The position numbers and the translations under genes are program-made. A model generated the notes under the pieces. It was not told the origin of the DNA. It did no database searches and saw only the letters and a program-made list of their open reading frames with translations. Positions 42,607-51,187 of a DNA stretch of 64,000 nucleotides are shown here, in pieces. The DNA comes from Microbacterium terregens (GTDB taxonomy: Bacteria; Pseudomonadota; Alphaproteobacteria; Sphingomonadales; Sphingomonadaceae): positions 1-64,000 of the forward strand of contig NZ_BSEX01000001.1 of the NCBI RefSeq assembly GCF_027922045.1. The letters are read 5' to 3'. Position 1 is the stretch's first letter. Each line of letters opens with the position of its first letter.

Positions 42607-43380
42607 TCACTCTCGAATGAACTCGACCACTGCGTAGCCCTCGAAGTTACCGTCGCCGTTCCCGATCTTCTCGAAGGGGTTCACTCGTTTGCGCATTTCC
42701 TCAATTACAGCAGTGGCGCTCTTGTGGCAGGCTTTTAGGATAGCCCCACCAAGCGTATCCGTCTCCTTATCGGACGCATACACGAGAGTTGCCCACTCGG
42801 GCAGAAGATTGTCTCCGTAGTAGCCGACCTTCCGCGCATTGATATCAGCATGGAGGCCAAGCTCGCTATCCGTCACAAGCGCAAGACGACCGTGCTGGCT
42901 CGGATCATACACGGGCATGATGTTATTCGTAAGCGTTAGATGCCAGCCAATCCGCTCGGGATTAACGCCTTTCGCAAGCCCCACGATGAAGTAGGCGGTT
43001 AGCGGATTGTAGGGGACATCGCCTTTGTGACTGCTAAGCTTTACGGGAATAAAATATGAAAAGCATACCGCGCATTCCTTGCCCCCAATCGTGCGCTTGT
43101 TTGTATCCATCACGACGACATGATCGAAGCTTTTAAGAGCATCGTCGGGATCAAATGGCGCTCCAACGTCGTGCGGGATGGATGACACCACCTTGTCATC
43201 TTTTCCGCTGTCGCGCTTGTAGCTCCGCACCACCTTAGTGGAACCGGGCTCGGCTCCTACAAGCTCAATCTTACCCGTGCGAGAGTCATACCTTACCTGA
43301 ATTTCCTTCGTATCTCGCGCATCAATGATGCCGTAAACGTAATCATCCCGCTTTTTGCTTTTCCCTGTCACTTTAGCCAT
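42607..43380 (-). CDS. Hypothetical protein, possible RNase H-like fold
   Basis: 257 residues, not recognised. A basic start (MAKVTGKSKKRDDYVYG), a central VVVMDTNKRTIGGKECAVC strand-turn with an Asp, and a TVYASDKETDTLGG-like segment give a pattern loosely like RNase H-fold proteins of the DUF3800 kind, but key residues are not secured. Second gene of the leftward cluster; four bases separate it from the gene before. Confidence 0.55.
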   Translation of the reverse strand: MAKVTGKSKKRDDYVYGIIDARDTKEIQVRYDSRTGKIELVGAEPGSTKVVRSYKRDSGKDDKVVSSIPHDVGAPFDPDDALKSFDHVVVMDTNKRTIGGKECAVCFSYFIPVKLSSHKGDVPYNPLTAYFIVGLAKGVNPERIGWHLTLTNNIMPVYDPSQHGRLALVTDSELGLHADINARKVGYYGDNLLPEWATLVYASDKETDTLGGAILKACHKSATAVIEEMRKRVNPFEKIGNGDGNFEGYAVVEFIRE

Positions 43381-43383
43381 CGC

Positions 43384-44154
43384 TCAGAGCGCCTCGCCCT
43401 CTGGGGTGATCCAATATCGCTCGCGCAGGTATCCCGCCAACGTGTGATACCGCTCGTCGCCGTCTTTTCGGTAGAGTGAAACCGGATCATCCTCTTCCTT
43501 GGAGAGCGGATTACCGTCGAGTCTAAACTGTAAGTTCATTGACCAGTGCCGAAACGCTTGCCGCATGGCTTCGCCAAACTCCTCAAACCGTGCGTGCGTT
43601 TCAGGATGAAGAAAGATGCTCCCGTTAGCTGCGGCCCGGTTGAACGCCACAACCGCTAAGTTAGCGTCTTGGTGCCGGAACCATCCTTGAGCATCGCTGT
43701 AGTAGGTGGTGCGCTTAAAACGATCCAGCGCCCGTATTTCGTCCTTCTGCCACGTCTCAAGGCGCGACTTATCCAAGAATGCTTCGAACTCGGGTTCGGA
43801 CAGACGCCCCACGTCTGCACCCTCCTGCCATATGCTAATCAGTTTTAGAATTGCGTAATGAGCTTCGGTAGCGCGCTCCCAGATATCGGGGATAACCTCA
43901 AACTCGCGCTGATTGAGCTTAGCTGAGCGGTCGAGGAGCGTCGCACGTTCGAACTTCTGCCGCTCAAGGAAAGTGGTATGCTCTTGGCGCGTCGCTTCAA
44001 GCTGCCTCTGACCTTCAAGCTTCACCGCTTCAAGGCGATGAGTGAAGCGAGAGTCGAGCCACTTCCCGGCGACCCTCTGCGCGCCAGCCCACACGATCCC
44101 GCCAGCCGTCACGGCGCTCACGCCGACCGAGCCCAACAACTCTAATGCCGTCAT
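43384..44154 (-). CDS. Membrane-anchored coiled-coil protein
   Basis: 256 residues. One N-terminal membrane segment (about 5-25), a coiled coil (about 35-85, EGQRQLEATRQEHTTFLERQ), then a soluble helical domain. Not recognised as a family. It heads the five-gene leftward cluster, with a GAGGGGG site before its ATG, and is divergent from terS with only 53 bases between. Confidence 0.6.
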   Translation of the reverse strand: MTALELLGSVGVSAVTAGGIVWAGAQRVAGKWLDSRFTHRLEAVKLEGQRQLEATRQEHTTFLERQKFERATLLDRSAKLNQREFEVIPDIWERATEAHYAILKLISIWQEGADVGRLSEPEFEAFLDKSRLETWQKDEIRALDRFKRTTYYSDAQGWFRHQDANLAVVAFNRAAANGSIFLHPETHARFEEFGEAMRQAFRHWSMNLQFRLDGNPLSKEEDDPVSLYRKDGDERYHTLAGYLRERYWITPEGEAL

Positions 44155-44197
44155 GCCTTACCCCCTCTTGAGGCGCACGGTAGCGGGACCGTCAGCG

Positions 44198-44207
44198 TAA
44201 ATACAAG
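44198..44207 (+). promoter_or_regulatory. TAAATA box, leaderless arrangement (terS)
   Basis: TAAATA at 44,198-44,203, then CAAG, then ATG at 44,208: spacing 10. No ribosome site. Confidence 0.65.
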
Positions 44208-44765
44208 ATGACCGATCAACCATCTTGCCCCGACGATCGCGGCCCCGCGATCACAGCCGCTCTCGCGGATCGTGCCCAACACCGTCGAACCATGGCTACC
44301 AAGCGCGCCCAAGAGATCGATGAGGGCGGCAAGTTTCTCCCGATGGTCTCGGACGAACAGTGGGATGAGGTTCTTGAGCGCATCGCCAACGGCGAGATCG
44401 CCGCGCACGTCATGAAGTCGCTCGGGCTACATAAATCGACGCTCACCGCGAAGTGTCGGCGCGATCCGGGCTTCAACGAACGCTACAAGGACGCGCTCGA
44501 AGATCATTATGTGAGCATAGCCGAGGATTTGCGCATGGTTACGCGCGGTGTCCCCGGCTACTCGACTGGTGATGTTCGCCGGGATGAGCTTGTTGCGAAG
44601 TATGACCTCGCGCTTGCCCGATCGTTCGCCAACAAGGTGCTGGGCGAGCGTGTCCAAGTCGATCAGACCGTGAGCGTCGCGCCCGTGATGCTCCCGGCCA
44701 TCGCGCTTCACGTCCCTGAGATCGAGGATGCGACCGACAGCGATAACGATCCCGATCCTTCCTGA
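44208..44765 (+). CDS. terS: Terminase small subunit
   Basis: 185 residues. A helix-turn-helix (VLERIANGEIAAHVMKSLGL, then HKSTLTAKCRRDPGFNERY) is followed by a helical oligomerisation part and an acidic tail. This is the pattern of Sf6/P22-like small terminases, which bind the packaging site. It is 5 kb from the large subunit gene, with unrelated genes between, which is unusual. Leaderless start behind TAAATA. Confidence 0.8.
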   Translation: MTDQPSCPDDRGPAITAALADRAQHRRTMATKRAQEIDEGGKFLPMVSDEQWDEVLERIANGEIAAHVMKSLGLHKSTLTAKCRRDPGFNERYKDALEDHYVSIAEDLRMVTRGVPGYSTGDVRRDELVAKYDLALARSFANKVLGERVQVDQTVSVAPVMLPAIALHVPEIEDATDSDNDPDPS

Positions 44766-44840
44766 AACGACTGCTCGAAGAGCTTGTAAAACCGCCTAAC
44801 GGGCGTAGCGCGGTTCTATCAGAAGTGGTAGATCATCGCT

Positions 44841-45071
44841 ATGGAATGGACACCGTTAAACTTTCCGGTCGATGATGAGCCGCTGCCCGTTGGGATGCTG
44901 GCGAGGAGGCAGGACGTTGAGCGCATCCTTGGCGGCTGGTGCCGAGCGCGTTGCCGGGGTGACTATACCCTCAAAGTAGAGCTACGCTTTGGCATCACTC
45001 ACGTAACCGCCTGCTTCGAGGATAGCCGGGATGCCGCCAACCTAAAGCTACTTTGGCCCGCTTTGATATGA
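44841..45071 (+). CDS. 76-residue hypothetical protein
   Basis: MEWTPLNFPVDDEPLPVGML, then a mixed fold; no family recognised. Its TGA overlaps the ATG of the resolvase gene (ATGA), so the two are coupled. No strong ribosome site is visible. Confidence 0.5.
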   Translation: MEWTPLNFPVDDEPLPVGMLARRQDVERILGGWCRARCRGDYTLKVELRFGITHVTACFEDSRDAANLKLLWPALI

Positions 45072-45757
45072 GAACCGTAAACTACCTTCGCGTATCAACC
45101 GAACGCCAAGGCCGTTCTGGACTTGGGCTCGACGCACAGCGGGCAACAATCGAAGCATTCTGCGCAACACGGGGGTGCCAGCCCCTCGCCGAGTATATCG
45201 AGGTTGAGAGCGGAAAGCGCGACGATCGGCCCGAGCTTGCCCGCGCGCTCCACCATGCGAAGGTGACAGGGGCAACCGTCGTGATTGCTAAACTCGATCG
45301 CCTCAGTCGAAATGCCGCCTTCCTTATGACGCTGAGGGACAGCGGCACCAAGTTCGTAGCAGCCGATCTCGCAGACGCGAACAACCTTACGATTGGCATC
45401 ATGGCTCTAATCGCTCAGCAAGAGCGTGAGGCGACCTCTCAGCGCACCCGTGAGGCGCTACAGGCCGCAAAGGCGCGCGGGCAGCGTCTGGGCAACCCCA
45501 ACGGCTCAGCGGCTCTCAGACGGGCTCAGAGAGGCAATACGGCGGCACTGGCGACTATTACCAGCCGCGCCGACGCCCACGCCCTCGACCTCGCGCCCGT
45601 GATAGCGGACATACGGGAGGGCGGCACCACCAGCCTGAGCGGCATTGCCAAGGCGCTAAACGATCGCGCCATTCGCACCCCCCGTGGCGGGCAGTGGCAC
45701 GCAACGTCCGTGCGCAATCTCTTGGCGAGGCTCGACGCCAACGGGAGGGCACCATGA
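45068..45757 (+). CDS. Small serine recombinase (resolvase/invertase type)
   Basis: 229 residues. The catalytic domain begins MRTVNYLRVSTERQG with Ser at residue 10 and has AKLDRLSRN, with an E-helix region and a C-terminal recombinase-type helix (SLSGIAKALNDRAIRTPRGG). It is a second serine recombinase in this prophage, distinct from the large integrase; possible roles are inversion, resolution or excision of an accessory segment. Start overlaps the preceding stop. Confidence 0.85.
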   Translation: MRTVNYLRVSTERQGRSGLGLDAQRATIEAFCATRGCQPLAEYIEVESGKRDDRPELARALHHAKVTGATVVIAKLDRLSRNAAFLMTLRDSGTKFVAADLADANNLTIGIMALIAQQEREATSQRTREALQAAKARGQRLGNPNGSAALRRAQRGNTAALATITSRADAHALDLAPVIADIREGGTTSLSGIAKALNDRAIRTPRGGQWHATSVRNLLARLDANGRAP

Positions 45758-46518
45758 GCACGTTGAAGCTTCATACGCTGATCTACTCAAAGGCTGATCT
45801 CGAAGTTGTGCCCGAAGATGAACGCACGTTCTACCTTATGGCTACCAGCGTCGCCAACGACACCCAAGCGCTCAACAAAACACTCGCGATCATCCTCCAA
45901 ACCGTTGAAGACGAACATCGCATCACCAACCAAGGCAACTCCGCTTTCGCCTTCGTGATTCTTCGCATGATTGCGGGGCGTCTCAACGAAGCTTGGAAGC
46001 TGGTGCGCAAAAACCGGGACATGATCGCCAGCAAGTATGAAGCCGAGCTATCAACCAACGCTCAGGAAGGGCTAAGGGCACTCATTGCTTACTTCGATCA
46101 TCCGAAACCCGGTAGTCTGATTTGGCGAGTGCGTGACGGGGCAGCGTTCCACCATGATGAAAAGCACGTTGCTGCCGCATTCGACAGCCTTGAGCCCCTC
46201 GATGATCTTGGCGACTATCTCCACGAAAAGGTAGGCAACACACTTTTCTACACGACCGAGATCATTCAATATGAAACCTTAAAGAATCTTGCGGGAGCGC
46301 CGAACCTCGCCGACGCGATCAAACAGTTGATCAATGACACGCGCGATCAAACGACCAACTTTAATGAGTTCATATATGGCTTCGCCCTCACCTTCGCCGA
46401 GCGCTACTTGCCGCATGCCCTTGAGAGGTTAGCCGATGAGTTCGATGAGTTCGCCGTTGCTAACCTTGCCGATCTCCAGCTACCGTATTTCTCGACGCTG
46501 CCGCCTAAGCTCGCCTAA
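45754..46518 (+). CDS. Hypothetical helical protein following the resolvase
   Basis: 254 residues, all-helical, no family recognised. The ATG overlaps the resolvase stop (ATGA), making a three-gene coupled unit 44,841-46,518. It is convergent with, and overlaps by four bases, the HEPN-like gene on the other strand. Confidence 0.6.
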   Translation: MSTLKLHTLIYSKADLEVVPEDERTFYLMATSVANDTQALNKTLAIILQTVEDEHRITNQGNSAFAFVILRMIAGRLNEAWKLVRKNRDMIASKYEAELSTNAQEGLRALIAYFDHPKPGSLIWRVRDGAAFHHDEKHVAAAFDSLEPLDDLGDYLHEKVGNTLFYTTEIIQYETLKNLAGAPNLADAIKQLINDTRDQTTNFNEFIYGFALTFAERYLPHALERLADEFDEFAVANLADLQLPYFSTLPPKLA

Positions 46519-47186
46519 CCCTCCTCAACTGGTGGTTCATTAATCTTGCGACGATGAAAAAGCGATTCTCGATAGATCGCTGTAGCAAGACGCTCTTGCT
46601 TGAACGTAGCGGCCTCGTTGCGCGCGGTGTTGATATCAGAAAGCCATGAGCGCAGATTGGCCCGGTTGATTGACTTCACCGCTATGAAGTTCGCTTCCCC
46701 CTCGCGATCATAGGCATCCTCGACAAACACCAGATTGCCAACGCGCTCGCCAAGGTGTCCGAACTTGTGGGCAAGCATGTTCCGCTTTTCAGCGATCTTT
46801 TCGACCTTGGACAAGATGCGCTCGGCGTCATCCCAAATGCTTTCATCTGCGAAGTTGCGGATAAGCTTGCGAACAAGTGCCAATCTCGCTCGGAAGCTCG
46901 TGAAGCTATCCCAAACGATGCGAGCGCGAAACTCATCAACGGCGAGTAGGTAGATCAGCCATCGCGACAGGAATAGTTCAAGCTCGATCCATTCGCGAAT
47001 GATCTCACCCGTCAATCGGAAGAAGTCAGCCTCTTCCGCCGTGTAGCGTTCCTGAGCGTCCACCGTAGCCCCCTTCCATCCTACCAGCGTAGGGCAACGA
47101 CCGAGAACGCCCAAACGAAACTCGTAGAGCGCTGTGAGGGCGTTCGTAGGGTCTACCCCCCTCTTGCCCGTTTCTCGATGCTTCAC
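46515..47186 (-). CDS. HEPN-like protein
   Basis: About 223 residues from GTG 47,186. Near the middle, EKIAEKRNMLAHKFGHLG carries the R-N-x3-H motif of HEPN ribonuclease domains on a helical background. A TATACA box lies ten bases before the GTG, the same geometry as the TAAATA genes, with no ribosome site. A longer frame extends upstream to 47,363 but would overlap the divergent lipoprotein gene. Function as an RNase in defence is inference. Confidence 0.55.
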   Translation of the reverse strand: MKHRETGKRGVDPTNALTALYEFRLGVLGRCPTLVGWKGATVDAQERYTAEEADFFRLTGEIIREWIELELFLSRWLIYLLAVDEFRARIVWDSFTSFRARLALVRKLIRNFADESIWDDAERILSKVEKIAEKRNMLAHKFGHLGERVGNLVFVEDAYDREGEANFIAVKSINRANLRSWLSDINTARNEAATFKQERLATAIYRESLFHRRKINEPPVEEG

Positions 47187-47232
47187 GGCATGTATAAGAA
47201 GCGCAAACGGCGACAAGAATGGGGGATAATAG

Positions 47233-47646
47233 ATGCGGTTGATGGCAGCGCCTGTCGCGGCAAGCATCATGCTGGCGGCTTGTGGAGGCTCGAACGAAGA
47301 AGTGAGTAGTTCGTATACGGAACAACAATCCGTCGTCGCCGAGTCAATTGCCTTCGATGACAAGGAATGTGCCGCTCAGAGGCTTCCAATAGCGTTGGTG
47401 CTCAAGAACAACGGTTCGGAGGCAACACGCTCAGTGTCATGGCACTTCGCCGTAAACCGGGTAAATCACTCAGACAACCTGACGGGCCTCGACATGGGCA
47501 CGCCATTCACTGACGCGAACCGGCGAACCGACCGGATCATCGAACCCGGCGAGAGCTTCAAGGTTTGCTCATCCGCGCCAAGGATCGAGGGCTACGCTCC
47601 TGACTCGAAGGAACTGGAATATCGAGTGATCCTCGATACAAAGTGA
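47233..47646 (+). CDS. Lipoprotein, prophage-encoded
   Basis: 137 residues. A short signal peptide ends at a lipobox LAACGGSNEE, so the mature protein is lipid-anchored. The remainder has one cysteine pair and an immunoglobulin-like beta pattern (LPIALVLKNNGSEATRSVSW). GGGGG lies before the ATG. Possible roles include superinfection exclusion or lysogenic conversion; neither is shown. Confidence 0.7.
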   Translation: MRLMAAPVAASIMLAACGGSNEEVSSSYTEQQSVVAESIAFDDKECAAQRLPIALVLKNNGSEATRSVSWHFAVNRVNHSDNLTGLDMGTPFTDANRRTDRIIEPGESFKVCSSAPRIEGYAPDSKELEYRVILDTK

Positions 47647-47674
47647 GCGCTTGGAATTCCGGGGGATAGACAGG

Positions 47675-48178
47675 ATGCGTTTCGTTGCTGCGCCGCTGGC
47701 GCTGAGCTTCATTCTGGCCGCTTGCGGAAGCTCGCCGACGCCGACCGCGACCGACGAAGCCGACACCGGCGACATCACCAATCTTATGAGCGACCCGTTC
47801 GCGAGCGGGTCAACCCCTGCCGCGACCGTGGCGGCAACCACCCCTTACGCTATTGAAGCATGTAAGGCCGCAGTTGCCGCGCTCAACGGGCGCGATCCGG
47901 CGACGATGAAGGGCAAGAAGCTCACCGACGATCTCGTTCACGTCTCCTATATCCGCCCCGATGACGGGAAGCGCTGGCAATCGCGGTGCCGCATCGATGA
48001 TGCCAACCACCTTACATGGGCTCAGTTCGACGCTTTCGGCGACGGGCAGCAAGGCCGCTGGCGCACCGAGGATACCGTTGGGTTTAGCGTTGAAGGCAAG
48101 AACCTTCATGTGAAGGTTTCGACCGAGGGCGAGCTTATGAGCGATGAGACTTACCCGCTTTCGAAGCTCAAGGGATGA
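47675..48178 (+). CDS. Second lipoprotein, prophage-encoded
   Basis: 167 residues from ATG 47,675. Signal peptide and lipobox LAACGSSPT, a low-complexity Thr/Ala/Asp linker (to about residue 55), then a compact domain with two cysteines (EACKAAV and SRCRIDD). The N-terminal 20 residues are similar to those of the preceding lipoprotein. Its TGA overlaps the next ATG. Confidence 0.7.
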   Translation: MRFVAAPLALSFILAACGSSPTPTATDEADTGDITNLMSDPFASGSTPAATVAATTPYAIEACKAAVAALNGRDPATMKGKKLTDDLVHVSYIRPDDGKRWQSRCRIDDANHLTWAQFDAFGDGQQGRWRTEDTVGFSVEGKNLHVKVSTEGELMSDETYPLSKLKG

Positions 48179-48774
48179 AACGCGCGATGATGCGCGGCTT
48201 GATCGCGCTTGCACTGACAGCGGCACCGTGCGCGGCTAACGCGCAATCAGCGGGCGATTACTGGGCAACCAAGCCGAACAGGATCAAGATTGCTGGCGCG
48301 CTGAATCATTGGGCGGATTTCTGCTCCAATGTCTTCTACTTCGAGCGTGCTCCCAAGCTCGCCAACGAAGCGCTGGAGCCAAAGATCAACTCACACCTTC
48401 TCCTATCCTCAACTCCGTCGATCGAGGTTGAGCGTTGGGCGGGATGGTTGCCCTATGCCGATCCCGACAGTGAGATCGCCAAGCCCACCCACGAACGCGC
48501 CGCCGATGCGCTGCTTGCGGCGCGCGCGGACCCGTCCTCAGCGGCAGCGGCTGAAAAGCTGTTTGTGGACACGATGCGTGGCTATTTTAAGTCGGTTTAC
48601 GCCAAGTGCCGTGAAGGTGCAGGCGATGAGTGGATCGCGCACAACCTATATTCCGGCGCGGGCGACTTCGAGCGCGCGATGGCAACAGTTAAGATCGACT
48701 TCGCGCAATCCGTGAAGGACATAGACAAGCCCGATCCCAAGCCTGATACCCGCAGGGCGGTGCGCAAGCGCTAA
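48175..48774 (+). CDS. Secreted hypothetical protein
   Basis: 199 residues. Clear signal peptide with a cleavage site CAANA-QSAGDYW near residue 24. The mature part is helical with two Cys. Overlaps both neighbours (ATGA before, TAATG after), so it is in the same operon as the two lipoproteins and the coiled-coil protein. Confidence 0.65.
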   Translation: MKRAMMRGLIALALTAAPCAANAQSAGDYWATKPNRIKIAGALNHWADFCSNVFYFERAPKLANEALEPKINSHLLLSSTPSIEVERWAGWLPYADPDSEIAKPTHERAADALLAARADPSSAAAAEKLFVDTMRGYFKSVYAKCREGAGDEWIAHNLYSGAGDFERAMATVKIDFAQSVKDIDKPDPKPDTRRAVRKR

Positions 48775-49451
48775 TGGCGGCACCACCCCGCCCCCATGTC
48801 CCGAAGTCGCTGGCGGCACGCATTCGCGCCGCTCAGGCGAAGGTTAAGGGTATTCGACAATCCATCATCATGGCAGATCGCCGCATTGATAAGGCGAGTG
48901 AGCGGGTGAGCCTCTACGATGCCAGCCCCTCCGCTTATGCCAATGAGTATTATCGAGGCATGGATGTGGACAGCTACCCGGTTCAGACCCGTATCGGACG
49001 AGATCGGGAGGAGTTGGCTTACTACGAGCGGCGGGCTCCCGAGCGCATCGTTGAGCTTGCGGAAGCCGAGGCGCACCTTTCGCAAGTGGAGGACGAGGTT
49101 TTGTTGAAGGTGCTTGCAATGCGCCCAACAACCGGGCGCGTGCCGTGGCCTCGCCGACTCAGGCCGTTCGAAAGTGAGCGCCGCACAACTGAACTGGCGT
49201 GGGCACGTGAGGATGAGCGTCTCAAGGCTCGACACGCCCGGCAGATCGCAGCTTTGGAGGCTGAGTCTGAGCGCGCCGATGAGGCGTTTCGAGCTTCGAT
49301 CACGAAGCTCGTAGACAGCATGGCGGCGACCATTGCCCGGATGCCCAAGGCAAAGCAAGAAACGGTGCGCGCCGCCATCGGTGGCCAGTTGGCGCGACTC
49401 AGCAGCGGCGAGATCGGCGCTTTCGAGTTTCTTGCTACCATCACGGGTTAA
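48774..49451 (+). CDS. Coiled-coil hypothetical protein
   Basis: 225 residues, mainly charged helix with coiled-coil pattern at about 10-45, 80-110 and 130-180. No signal peptide, unlike the three genes before it. Starts on the A of the preceding TAA. Not recognised. Confidence 0.6.
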   Translation: MAAPPRPHVPKSLAARIRAAQAKVKGIRQSIIMADRRIDKASERVSLYDASPSAYANEYYRGMDVDSYPVQTRIGRDREELAYYERRAPERIVELAEAEAHLSQVEDEVLLKVLAMRPTTGRVPWPRRLRPFESERRTTELAWAREDERLKARHARQIAALEAESERADEAFRASITKLVDSMAATIARMPKAKQETVRAAIGGQLARLSSGEIGAFEFLATITG

Positions 49452-49494
49452 GGGGCAATCATCCCGGCATCACCGATTAGCATTTGGTGAGGCT

Positions 49495-49653
49495 CTATAA
49501 GCCCGCCAGCGAGGCGCAGTAAGCCCAAAAGAACCGCGCCGCCAAGAGTGCCAGCACGCTCCCGTAAATCACGCGAGCAACGATGCCCCGAAGCGTCAAC
49601 GCAGGCTCCGGTTCAGCGGACGCAAACAGCGCGTCACAGATGCGGCGAACCAT
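49495..49653 (-). CDS. 52-residue membrane protein
   Basis: MVRRICDALFASAEPEPALT then a hydrophobic helix (IVARVIYGSVLALLAARFFW). GGAGG lies before the ATG. It would be the second gene of a small leftward unit. Size and single helix would allow a holin-like or exclusion role, without other evidence. Confidence 0.5.
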   Translation of the reverse strand: MVRRICDALFASAEPEPALTLRGIVARVIYGSVLALLAARFFWAYCASLAGL

Positions 49654-49667
49654 TGCCCTACCCTCCG

Positions 49668-49799
49668 TTAAGGGCCCAAAGGGCCCAAGGGCTGGAAGGA
49701 CTCGCTCTTCAGCGGACTGAAGTCAAATTCCTGTGAATGGGAATAACGCGCGCACATCTTGAGCGCATCGGCTGGGCTCACGACGACGATTAAGCCCAT
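49668..49799 (-). CDS. 43-residue ORF upstream of the small membrane protein
   Basis: MGLIVVVSPADALKMCARYS and a tail ending PLGPLGP. Its stop lies 14 bases before the start of the membrane protein. It is divergent from terL. Weak evidence for expression: no ribosome site. Confidence 0.3.
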   Translation of the reverse strand: MGLIVVVSPADALKMCARYSHSQEFDFSPLKSESFQPLGPLGP

Positions 49800-49804
49800 C
49801 AGCT

Positions 49805-49814
49805 TAAATATCGC
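49805..49814 (+). promoter_or_regulatory. TAAATA box, leaderless arrangement (terL)
   Basis: TAAATA at 49,805-49,810, then TCGC, then ATG at 49,815: spacing 10. No ribosome site. A six-pair CTTCAG-CGGA-CTGAAG hairpin lies upstream at 49,707-49,722. Confidence 0.65.
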
Positions 49815-51170
49815 ATGGCGACCCTTAAACCCGTTCATCCGAATATTTCGACTTTCCAGCCCAAGCACCTTCAGCTTTTCCAGTGGATCGCCGACCCTAC
49901 CGTTCGCAACATCCTCGCCGCTGGTGGCGTCCGCTCCGGCAAGACCATCACTGAGATTAGCGGCATGTTCTTTAGGGCCATGCGCGCGCCCGGATCGACG
50001 CACGGGTTCTTTCACGCTCAGCGCAACATTTGCGAGCGCAACCTTTTCAAAACCAGCTTTCCCGAGACGCTGGATATCCTCATGCCGGGTTGGTATGGCG
50101 ACCTGAAGGCCGCTCCCGAAAACTACGTCAACCAAGCCGACCTTACCGTTCGCCTGCCCAACGGCTCGAAGTTTCTATTCATGGGCTTGGACGATCCCGA
50201 CAAGGTGCGCGGTTTAAAGTTTAGCACCATCATGCTCAACGAAGCCAACTTCGTTGACTACAAAACGGTTATGACGCTTCGCGGGCGTCTATCGGAAAGC
50301 GTTGCGACGCTTGGCCCGACTGGCAAGCAGGATGGCCCGCCGCTCGAAACCAAGATGCTTTTCGACCTCAACCCAACCTTTAAGTCGAGTTGGGATTATC
50401 AGGTATTCGTTGAAGGGTTGGTTCCGGGTGAGCGTCGCCCGATCCCCAATCACGATAAAACTTACCGTTACCTCATAATCAACGCGATCGACAACAAGCC
50501 GAACCTTCCCGAAAGCCTCTTTGAGGACTTCGAAAGCATGACGGAGGAACAGCGCCGTCGCGATGAACACGGTATGTGGACTGAGGATAACCCTCACGCC
50601 ATGTTCAATCTCGCGACGATCCAGCGCGCCCCGTTCGTGCTCGCATCGTTGGTCGAGATCGTGATTGCGATCGACCCGGCAGGCACCGCCAATAAGAACA
50701 GCGACAGCACCGGCCTGATCGTTGCGGGGCGTGACGCTGAGGGACGGCTTTACGTGCTCGAAGACGCGACCATGAAGGCTAAGCCCGACGATTGGATTGC
50801 GGAGGCGATCAGGCTTCGAAAGAAGTATGATGCCAAGTGGATACTCACTGAAAAGAACTACGGGCGCGATATCCTCGAAAGCCTCTTGTTCCGCATCGCG
50901 CCGAATGAGCCTCACAAGTTCGTTGATGCGATGGGGCGCGGCAAGCAGCTTCGCGCTTCGCCGGTTGCCACGATGTATGATCGCGGGCGCGTCACGCACG
51001 CGCGGGTTTTCCCTGAGCTTGAGCAACAGATGATCGAGTTCGATAGCCCGCACTTCAGGGGCTCGCCCGATCGCGTGGACGCGCTTGTTTACGCGCTTAC
51101 GCACCTTTCCGGCGAGCGTGGCGCGGGGCCGATGCGGGCTTATAAGTTGCGCGGATTCATGGGGGCTTAG
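49815..51170 (+). CDS. terL: Terminase large subunit
   Basis: 451 residues. The ATPase part has Walker A AAGGVRSGKT near residue 36 and Walker B-like STIMLNEANFVD; the nuclease part has the acidic motif IAIDPAGTANKNSDSTG and a later DRVDALVYAL. It cuts and pumps DNA into the prohead. Length is typical. It starts directly after a TAAATA box with no ribosome site and is followed by the portal gene. Confidence 0.93.
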   Translation: MATLKPVHPNISTFQPKHLQLFQWIADPTVRNILAAGGVRSGKTITEISGMFFRAMRAPGSTHGFFHAQRNICERNLFKTSFPETLDILMPGWYGDLKAAPENYVNQADLTVRLPNGSKFLFMGLDDPDKVRGLKFSTIMLNEANFVDYKTVMTLRGRLSESVATLGPTGKQDGPPLETKMLFDLNPTFKSSWDYQVFVEGLVPGERRPIPNHDKTYRYLIINAIDNKPNLPESLFEDFESMTEEQRRRDEHGMWTEDNPHAMFNLATIQRAPFVLASLVEIVIAIDPAGTANKNSDSTGLIVAGRDAEGRLYVLEDATMKAKPDDWIAEAIRLRKKYDAKWILTEKNYGRDILESLLFRIAPNEPHKFVDAMGRGKQLRASPVATMYDRGRVTHARVFPELEQQMIEFDSPHFRGSPDRVDALVYALTHLSGERGAGPMRAYKLRGFMGA

Positions 51171-51176
51171 GTTTCC

Positions 51177-51187
51177 TAAATACCCTC
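51177..51187 (+). promoter_or_regulatory. TAAATA box, leaderless arrangement (portal)
   Basis: TAAATA at 51,177-51,182, CCCTC, ATG at 51,188: spacing 11. Identical CCCTCATG follows the box at 56,869. Confidence 0.68.

Noticed and set aside
44775..44892. Alternative frame between terS and the 76-residue gene (FLKRLLEELVKPPNGRSAVL)
   Set aside because: It looks protein-like but has no standard start codon and overlaps the 76-residue gene, whose ATGA coupling to the resolvase is better support.
49668..50135. Minus-strand frame of 155 codons overlapping the terL start
   Set aside because: Its upstream part is a mirror of terL; only the short 3' section from 49,799 is retained as a weak small ORF.
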